Position numbers and translations under genes: made by a program. Of a stretch of 13,437 bases of DNA, positions 8,101-13,437 are shown one piece after another. The notes under the pieces are model-generated. The model worked only from the letters and a program-made list of their open reading frames with translations, was not told the origin of the DNA and searched no databases. The stretch comes from Dimargaris cristalligena (lineage: Eukaryota > Kickxellomycota > Dimargaritomycetes > Dimargaritales > Dimargaritaceae): the NCBI GenBank assembly GCA_027576995.1, contig JANBQC010000692.1:1-13437 (forward strand), given 5' to 3'. The stretch's first letter is position 1; each line of letters opens with the position of its first letter.

Positions 8101-9185
8101 AACCAGCCCAGCCTTTTGAACAGGGCGGAGCGCTTTTGATGGTAAGTACTCCGGGCCCGAGTGGTGGCGGCTACACTGGCGGGTTCATAGCCGACGCAGG
8201 CGTCCTGGGCATTTTTGGGGAGCGTGGCAATAAAGGACGTACGACTAGCCATGCGGGGGTCGACCGATGTGCTCATTGACCGAGAGAAGCTACCCCCTAC
8301 AGAACGACTGTACCGGTGGGAGCGCCGGTAGGGGTGGTTTGATTCAATAACATGGCCCAACGCAAGGGGCTTGGTCAGGGGCACTGGTGGGTTATGAACT
8401 GGATCTAAAGGGGTGGGTGTTACTGAAGTTGATAGAATCGACAGTGGTGGAGGGGCCGGTAGTAGATCAACGGGGTTAGGGCGTGAATCAGCCGATAGGT
8501 TGGGAGCAGAGGCTTTAGCCTTAAGAAGCACAGCTCCACCCCTGGATGGTCGATCTTGGGGACGATCGCGGTTATCTTCTATCGCCATCTGAACTTCATT
8601 GATTGAGTCTGAGTGGCTATTAACCCAGGCATGGACCAAGGGTTGATTGTTGTGGCCACGGTGGTTCGCCGGAGCGCGGGTGATGGTGTCCGTGTACTGG
8701 GCCGGTCGCGTCTCAGGGTTTGGCGAATTATCCGAAGGGTCGCTATCGACTGGGGGGAGGCGATTCATAGGTGTGTCCTCAGTGAATGGCATCTGAATTT
8801 TGGGCAGCTGCCGCTTCTTTTTGCGGAATAGGGTGAAGGTCGAAAAGCCGAATTTAGGTTTCTTATCAGCCGTGTCGTCGAACCGGCCCTCGGTGCACTG
8901 CGGCTCAGGAAGAGGTAGTGGCGGTGGTGAACTGGCAGATACCAAGGGGATACTGGACGATACAACTGGATGCGGTGGCCGTAGGGGGATATGGCTGGGT
9001 TGAGGGGAGTCGTTACGGGGGACGGCGGCCTTCAAGGTCGAAATAACGGCCTCGTATTCGGTCGGCCCCGATAGCTGGGTGGCGGGCGGAGTTTGAAACA
9101 CGGGACGGGACTTGTTGGAGGCCTTGGGTGGGGCGCGTGACCGCGGCTGGAGCTCCTGGTAGGTGTACTTGAGAAAAGCCTCCAT
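5130..9185 (-). CDS. Ras guanine-nucleotide exchange factor (RasGEF_N + CDC25-type RasGEF), 1351 aa
   Basis: Single uninterrupted minus-strand frame ending at TAA (5130-5132). Layout: residues 1-340 low complexity, Pro/Ser-rich, with a basic cluster RKKKRQLPK (121-129) and a Ser/Arg cluster (287-311); 484-640 RasGEF_N/REM, recognisable from KAASLRALVFRLASP and the FLRGFRFL..P.DVLRLLIVRY core; about 764-1185 CDC25 domain, with LFHQLTLMEHTMFRAI, FNRMAIWVAKQIL, NYNTCFEIVSGL, VKRLHQTW, LPFIGVHLTDLLYCDEGN and the closing helix SAMLQKIQAAQQNKYPF. The family opens the nucleotide site of Ras at membranes, exchanging GDP for GTP. The catalytic domain is stretched to about 420 residues by insertions at 917-968 and about 1001-1143; REM has one at about 548-582. 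The C-terminus is Ser/Thr-rich with six prolines (1312-1317). I see no SH3 domain, so a Cdc25-like assignment is not made. Start: an in-frame TAA at 9231-9233 precedes it with no intervening in-frame ATG; context has G at -3 and +4. Confidence 0.95.
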   Translation of the reverse strand: MEAFLKYTYQELQPRSRAPPKASNKSRPVFQTPPATQLSGPTEYEAVISTLKAAVPRNDSPQPSHIPLRPPHPVVSSSIPLVSASSPPPLPLPEPQCTEGRFDDTADKKPKFGFSTFTLFRKKKRQLPKIQMPFTEDTPMNRLPPVDSDPSDNSPNPETRPAQYTDTITRAPANHRGHNNQPLVHAWVNSHSDSINEVQMAIEDNRDRPQDRPSRGGAVLLKAKASAPNLSADSRPNPVDLLPAPPPLSILSTSVTPTPLDPVHNPPVPLTKPLALGHVIESNHPYRRSHRYSRSVGGSFSRSMSTSVDPRMASRTSFIATLPKNAQDACVGYEPASVAATTRARSTYHQKRSALFKRLGWFAIDLDHGRDIVPKLSGAFMDALQVRFVSLDTPAWKLASLSWEDAESQYIPHDALLKHIRDPRSDSLCSPTAGLLILSKSVKIHGPALVNNQPPMWWSGDIEDADFEEYYEVLIKGGKPRRHLKAASLRALVFRLASPHETDIEFMNDFLRGFRFLAHPVDVLRLLIVRYLHCAYAAQFTSERLRPSWAAGGSDSGAPSPIYSTFPGRPTPVTAMDHQRPIIQIRILNVIKRWFDHYLDDFKKFTDLSNLLILFLAHIQFDPRRSNFVKTMLAKVRAQTDVVVEDILHFAYPGSLPIGLCRKELDALSLASSNGSQYMSAADLSQSAYSEHGLESTLCDSKYSLSSAGGDESLTGRSLVMDTNIKPAPGYKRLFFGSKQRKLAAPSGKVYPSSGLSRANRNIAHLSVLDMEPKELFHQLTLMEHTMFRAISIDEFCHHGKCKDSGERQALAPKLNNLIRWFNRMAIWVAKQILTALELPDRIRLVQNFILIAHQCLIWHNYNTCFEIVSGLTLSSVKRLHQTWAGVSNKSQMMLNQLNTIMSQRPNYKMYRACLRGVWDTNGVGIDVSDDSTPTKSTFGAGSSRFDNLIDFQVESSGVLHMGSHVAMLPFIGVHLTDLLYCDEGNVSYIDPSRLNEAYPVAVGSNTLVSSSSIARSIGKGSLSGSTQPRTSHSSGMAHISLMTPNSANSSTASNRSDMLTLALVSPSFHITQSFNSHMRASTRPSRLVTPLSPAVKDPMWSPTSTIFKARDDLSDGLPIGWWYGSNVVGSPKTQVLHFAQVPLVNCSKLRLMSAMLQKIQAAQQNKYPFKENAAVQSWIRTEVDHIFHRQILPATPFAFQSLHTQRVPVRIIPNIHSLSNLEGLNDHHHVLPGQPSVSLQPQPTTAATWSAATAPTAAIISGFAMQRNNTEMSTLSSSSTCVDSRSSMQITPFTFGSSDSFSTKFVGAGLPPPPPPSDTPCEFVQVGDDPEEWESWLHKLSRHLEPPLNN
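5242..5249 (-). repeat. Eight-G (+) run encoding part of the RasGEF polyproline stretch
   Basis: The plus-strand G8 is read on the minus strand as proline codons in LPPPPPPSD (residues 1311-1319). It is a slippage-prone run inside coding sequence; the frame is intact on both sides. Confidence 0.7.
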
Positions 9186-10170
9186 AGCAGATGCAGTTGA
9201 TAAGGAGGAGGGGGTATGTGGAATGGCGACTTAGGCCGAGGAATATATATATGACAGGCTGGATAAGGGAAGAGAGGTGTGTGCAGAGTAGGTGAAGAGT
9301 AGTAGAGAGAAGGGTGAATAAGTACCAAAGGCAACGGGACGGGTGTATACCTATACCCCGCCGATACGAGAGGACAAACCGGTGGGATAGGCGATACGAC
9401 AGGAGGAACGGTATCTAAAAAGAAACGGCCTCACGCGCGAGGGTCAGACTGGGTATAGAAAATAAGGTGAGAAAACCGACGGGACCACACTGGTACGAAT
9501 AAGGAAGTCCACAAGACGGGCCTGGGAACAGCAAAACCGAAAAAAATATCTAGGGATAGGGAGCCGATACGGAATTAGTGAGGGGAAGGGCGGGGAGACA
9601 TTAATGAAGGACTAGTCCAGGGAAGCGAAGGTGAAGAAGTAGGCTAAACAGCAGCTGTAGACAGATAAATATAACGGACGACGAGACACTTAACCATGCA
9701 ATAGAGCATTGGCAATACCAAATGAATTAACACTAGAAAGACTCAGGAGTAGGCAAGAGAAGCTTTATAACCAGACAGCAAAGAGACGGAGCAAGGATAA
9801 TAAAGAATGGCAAAAGTAGAAAGAAGGGGGCAAAGAGGGGAGGATTGCTGTGCGGCGAACTATTTAACGGGGGTCAGGCCGGCTGTGCGCGTTGATGCAT
9901 ATAATGACCTGTGGGTGAGTGTATGCGGTGGACAGTGTAAGGCCCAAGCCAAGATTGGGGTAACTGCATATAATCAGAGCAGGGAAAAGAAAGTGGGGAG
10001 AGGCTCACTCAGGACAGGCTATTATTATCTAGACGAGAGTCGCCGTCGGCCAGCGAGCGCCGATGACTAAATAGGGGACCATCGAGGGACGGCTGAAGTG
10101 AGACGGGTGGGATTGGCATAGTGCGGTAGCGGCTGAGAGCGTTTAAGGGGGGAAGTTGCAGTGAGAGAGT
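9186..10170 (-). promoter_or_regulatory. Long pyrimidine-rich (coding strand) upstream region of RasGEF
   Basis: Hand count of 9241-9480 gives 167 purines in 240 bases (70%) on the plus strand, and the bias continues by eye to about 10170. The one longer plus frame (9807-10070) is short, rich in Gly and Arg and like nothing I know. I read this as a long promoter/5' region of the minus-strand RasGEF gene, which is inference. It could also contain an unrecognised upstream exon or a 5' UTR. Confidence 0.4.
9243..9252 (-). promoter_or_regulatory. TATA-like element upstream of RasGEF
   Basis: Alternating AT (atatatatat) lies 58-67 bases upstream of the RasGEF ATG, followed on the coding strand by a C/T-rich leader (CCCCCTCCTCCTT at 9202-9214). 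Position and sequence suit a core promoter; initiation is not shown. Confidence 0.5.
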
Positions 10171-10635
10171 GTCCTTCTATCCGCATTGGCATCTTCAGCA
10201 AATCAGCGATGGGGTGGGCTCAGGGCAGTCAACGCCGCTGTACACACCCATCTTGCCACCACTGCTAGCAACGCGGATCCTCGCCTTATTCTGTTACAGT
10301 CTGCTATTTTAGGGTTCGTCTATCTTTCTTAACCCTTGCTTCCCTTTCTAAATCCTGGCTGGGTGGCCTTCCAACTCCTCCCCACCTCTGTATCAACATT
10401 GGGTAGGTCACAAGAAACGGGAATAATAATTACCCAATTCAGAACAGTCATGACGGGGGGGGGTAATTTGTGTCCACCCCACCTCTACTGACCCGCTCAA
10501 TTCGTTGGGGCACATTGCAAGGCGACTTACTGGGCGAGATATTCGTTGGCAAAACCGGCTTTCAACCAGTTTTGTGCGATGCGTTCATTCCCCACCTCCT
10601 TTTATCATAGCATTTACTCATTAATCCCTCATTAA
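10171..10635. other. Intergenic, start of pyrimidine-tilted DNA
   Basis: Base bias reverses here relative to 9186-10170. A nine-G run lies at 10455-10463 and a GTAAGT on the minus strand near 10524-10529. No gene recognised. Confidence 0.4.
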
Positions 10636-11451
10636 AGAACTACAGTCAGTCCAACTGTTGACCACGCTAGCAGTATCAATGAGAGTAGTCTGGCTCTAAC
10701 CCCCCCTCCAGTGATTACCCACTGCCCTAGCTAACCGTGCGCCCCTGGGGCCGGTCAGCCAAATGGCAGCTCACTGGGGTTGGTCGTAGTGGTGTGGGCC
10801 GTGTCAGATCCCTGGCAACGCGAGCCGACTCTACATGTCTATAGGCGGGGTTCAAACCGTATGGTATCCGGCACCGTTCTAAAAAGGTGTTCGTCTCAGT
10901 CAGCCCGTTTATCTGATATAACCATAGGTGACAAGGGAGACGAGGGGAGGGAGGTGGAGAGGTGTACTTGACCGTGCAATCCCAGTGTGGTGATGAGGTG
11001 GCTTAGGGGAATCCCTCGTCATTCTCCCGCAGCTGGTCCCCCCGGTCACTTCTCCAAATTCCCACCTCCCCACAATCTCCTACTCCAGCCGCTCTTCGTT
11101 GAAGAGCGGAGCCGAATCCAGCCCTGTGGAAAGGCGGCCGAGATCCCCCCGAAACTTTGTCGCTTCTTCGGGATCATTAGGTCTCGTATTCGGGAGGCCA
11201 CTTTGGTATGCGGAGAGGGGGGTCACGCTTGGGCTTAGTCACGGCCTGCATGTTTGATCCCCTGGACCCATTCTGACCGTCTCGGTCTCCCGTTTGCCTT
11301 ATACCCACATCCGTCTGCCGATTCGATTGTTTGCTTGGTCAGATGCCCATGTGTAACGCAGGCAGACTCGCCATTAAGAGTTTGGCCGAAGATAAATCAC
11401 TCATGGTTTAACATTCAACACCCCTCCCATTCGTCATCATATTGTACATAG
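10636..11451 (+). other. Stop-poor plus-strand frame, unrecognised
   Basis: One plus frame runs 272 codons with only three internal stops (10732, 10969, 11236) before TAG at 11449-11451, fewer than expected for such composition. No ATG-initiated long frame exists and no domain is recognisable. A branch-like CTAAC followed by CAG surrounds the first stop (about 10731-10757), so an intron is conceivable there. Decayed gene, intron-split exon set or chance openness are all possible. Confidence 0.18.
11089..11109. repeat. Perfect 9-bp hairpin with 3-base loop
   Basis: ccgctcttc (11089-11097), loop gtt, gaagagcgg (11101-11109). The pairing is perfect and does not extend further. Role unknown. Confidence 0.75.
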
Positions 11452-11470
11452 TCTACATGTTTGTACATAG
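11442..11470 (+). repeat. Direct repeat TTGTACATAG, two copies 19 bases apart
   Basis: Copies at 11442-11451 and 11461-11470. Each contains TGTACATA, which matches the Pumilio-family RNA-binding consensus UGUANAUA if transcribed from the plus strand. A further TGTACATA is at 11888-11895. No transcript is established here. Confidence 0.5.
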
Positions 11471-12361
11471 ACACACACCCACGCACATGCACTTACATAT
11501 AGATAGGGAAACCGGCCGCAAAATAACGCGATTTGACCGAACTGGCACTTATACTGCTATTTTTTTTTTGAAAGGGCTTTAGTTGCCCCAAATTTTAGTC
11601 ACGATGAATCAAAATTGGGAACCTACAAATGAAGTGCGTCTATGGTTAAATTGCCCAAACATTGTAATATTAGCTTCAGCTAGATCCCCTCATGTATTAC
11701 CCTTCCCACACATCCATTGCTCAGCTGTGGGTATGTTTCTTGATGTGCGCATTGTGGCATGTTCGTGAAAATAGAGCCCAATAGATCAGGTAAATTGGCA
11801 GTGCCCCTTTTCATCTGACAAGGAGGGCTGGGGGATTATCAAGCAGAAACAACCAACCAAAATAGGCGCCGGATGTGCGCACTCATATGTACATATACTC
11901 TCATACATACAAGAAAATATAGAGCCACAGTTGGGTTTGGAAGTTAAAGGGGATCGCCGGGCCCTGTAGACCCTTCTGTTGTTTGAGGCACATGTATACT
12001 TTACGCCTGAACATAACAATGTCAATCGGCTAAAATAACCTAGTATACTCTATACACTGTTGCCCTACTCTGGATTCCTCAACACCCCTAATACACTTTG
12101 AGTTGTCCAAGCGGGTGTGGTTTATGGGGGGGGGGCAATATTTAATGTATGGGGGCCGCGGGCTGTCAAGGGGTAGGAACGGTCCAGTCCGGCTGCTTCC
12201 CCGCGGTGTATTATTAATTGGATGTTCGACTTGCAACAAACCCCAAACACTGGATCATACTCTATCCCTACCTCCCCACCATCGGCCTCATGTCCATCAA
12301 AATGCTTGCCCAATGTGATAGAGCGAGTTGCTTCCCCTTGGCTAGACACGGCATGACACCG
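11471..12361. other. Intergenic, no gene recognised
   Basis: Contains a CA-rich patch (11470-11495), a ten-T run (11560-11569), a ten-G run (12126-12135) and short open frames on both strands that overlap one another (11583-11768, 12030-12433). None has a family motif. A weak 7-bp inverted pair ccgcggg/cccgcgg lies near 12156-12207. Confidence 0.45.
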
Positions 12362-12391
12362 TTTTTTATAAAAAAATGGGGATATATCCCC
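12362..12391. repeat. Two adjacent perfect 14-base palindromes
   Basis: ttttttataaaaaa (12362-12375) is followed two bases later by ggggatatatcccc (12378-12391). Both equal their own reverse complement. They could form cruciforms or bind dimeric proteins; no function is shown. Confidence 0.7.
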
Positions 12392-13353
12392 TTTACCTCC
12401 GGCTCTACCATTGGCCGGCTCAAGTGCTCGTAGTCAGCTCGAAATTATGTTTTAAACCGCCAAATGTAATTAGGTTTGGCTGTTGCCTGGCAAACATTAG
12501 GAAGGTCCGCCACTCCGGATAGACTATCCCACCCTAACCAGCCACCTCTTTCGCATACTTCTCTCCCGCCAATACTGTTCCTAACCTTCGAATCCTGACC
12601 CACCCTACATGGAAAAAGTATCCCCTTTGAATTACATATTTTAGGGTGGGTTTTTGGATCACATGTGCCCCCACCGGAGGATCGACCCTGTTTTCCTTTT
12701 TTTAATATTTCTTATCCATTTTGGTTCTGCTGGGAATAGGTAATGGTAGTGGGGAAATGAGACAGCGAGGCTATCATCATACTTGCTGGCTACCTCGGAA
12801 CTCGCACCCTAATAGCCCCAAGCTGTAGCTTGGCCAATATCGGTATTAACCTATAAACACGTCAAAATCTCCAAATTAGATAAATTTTCCTATCAAACAT
12901 GGTGATGATCATCTATCCCCGCAACACCATTCAATTTAGGTTTATAGATTTTTTTGTTCGTCTCCCATCATTCATAAATTGGAGGAGGACTGTCGAAAAC
13001 CCCTCATACTGTAGGTATAGCTTTTAATCCACCAGCTGCCCATGACCTATTTTATATTTTTAGGATAGAAGGGCGTACTTTTTTACCAACTTCGGGAATT
13101 TATTATGATACTGTCATGGATGAAAGGCGATAATTTTAGGTGCACCGTAGACTCCATAATTATCTTTTATAGACATAACTTCTAGGCTGTAAGAGCGTTA
13201 ATCAGTATACTATAATGGCTTTTGATGTCACTCATTTATTTATTTTCCTACAGTGATTGCCTGAAATATTCTATCGAAGGGTTTCATTGGCGAATCCTAG
13301 ACCACTGAGGCTTTAACTAGTCAGATTCCTGAGGCAACTTATACCACGAAACC
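12392..13353. other. Intergenic, mostly AT-rich, no gene recognised
   Basis: A pyrimidine-rich patch (about 12520-12610) gives way to AT-rich DNA. A 7-bp inverted repeat with 2-base loop, ccaagct/agcttgg, is at 12818-12833. From about 13260 the sequence probably belongs to the dispersed repeat (CCTGAAATATTCTATC patch at 13260-13275). Confidence 0.4.
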
Positions 13354-13437
13354 ATATGGCAGAAGTTCATCCAGGCTGTATAGCGAATAATCCATTTGAT
13401 GAGGTAAATATTACTGGTCAAAAGTTATTCTCCCACA
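13354..13437 (+). repeat. Dispersed repeat, copy B, cut by the window end
   Basis: Plus strand, aligned without gaps to the minus strand of 3870-3787 at 68 of 84 positions. The match reaches the last base of the window, so the copy very likely continues beyond it. In the frame starting ATG at 13356 both copies encode a similar peptide (EVHPxCIxxNPFDE), but every difference in the best-matching 57 bases changes an amino acid in that frame, so there is no sign of protein-level constraint. Confidence 0.8.

Noticed and set aside
9032..9334. Minus-strand 100-codon frame overlapping the RasGEF start
   Set aside because: It is out of frame with RasGEF, Pro-rich as expected from the C/T-rich leader, and its ATG lies upstream of the TATA-like element, so it is probably not on the mRNA.
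9807..10070. Plus-strand 87-codon frame
   Set aside because: No recognisable motif, purine-driven composition, and position inside the RasGEF upstream region.
10843..10862. tRNA B-box-like ggttcaaacc
   Set aside because: The flanking bases do not pair as a T-arm stem and no acceptor or anticodon arm can be drawn.
12583..12600. Second B-box-like string ttcgaatcc
   Set aside because: The five bases either side do not pair, and no A-box is found at suitable distance.
13045..13064. Extra match of the inverted repeat (acctattttat, also near 3991 minus)
   Set aside because: Its order and spacing conflict with another weak match (atgaaagg near 13120 against 4295 minus), so at least one is chance and neither is used.

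Overview
The window looks like eukaryotic, most likely fungal, genomic DNA. It carries two recognisable protein-coding genes, both read leftwards on the minus strand and both free of visible introns over the part seen. They are separated and flanked by two long gene-poor stretches of about 4.4 kb (691-5129) and 4.25 kb (9186-13437). An early-diverging fungus would fit: an intron-poor RasGEF with long low-complexity linkers, pyrimidine-rich sequence upstream of both starts, standard stop codons. I cannot place it further from sequence alone.

Left edge (1-690, minus): the first 230 codons of an SDE2-family protein. It has an N-terminal ubiquitin-like fold ending at the diagnostic GG/KGGFGSMLRAQG processing junction, followed by the conserved KTTNxxACRDLSGRRL block. 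The rest lies outside the window.

691-5129: no confident gene. Contents are a pyrimidine-rich (coding-strand) SDE2 promoter, a strong 19-bp imperfect hairpin at 1071-1118, scattered short open frames and G homopolymers at 1350-2700, AT-rich DNA, one copy of a diverged dispersed repeat (3787-3870), and a 0.6-kb purine-rich tract. A short, weakly gene-like minus-strand open frame starts at 4371.

5130-9185 (minus): a complete 1351-codon RasGEF with a long disordered N-terminus, a RasGEF_N/REM domain and a CDC25-type catalytic domain. The catalytic domain is split by two low-complexity insertions, the larger about 140 residues.

9186-13437: a TATA-like element and a roughly 1-kb, about 70% purine (+ strand) upstream region, then an abrupt switch near 10170 to pyrimidine-tilted sequence. 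After that come a stop-poor plus-strand frame (10636-11451), repeated TGTACATA motifs, several perfect small palindromes and, at the very end (13354-13437), a second copy of the dispersed repeat. This copy is inverted relative to the first and 81% identical over 84 bases by hand alignment. It appears to run off the window.

The two genes have no evident joint pathway: one is a spliceosome/genome-maintenance factor, the other a Ras activator. I found no clear undescribed multi-gene system. The most checkable new observations are the inverted repeat pair, the hairpin upstream of SDE2 and the split RasGEF catalytic domain. I saw no tRNA, rRNA, CRISPR array or intact transposon.
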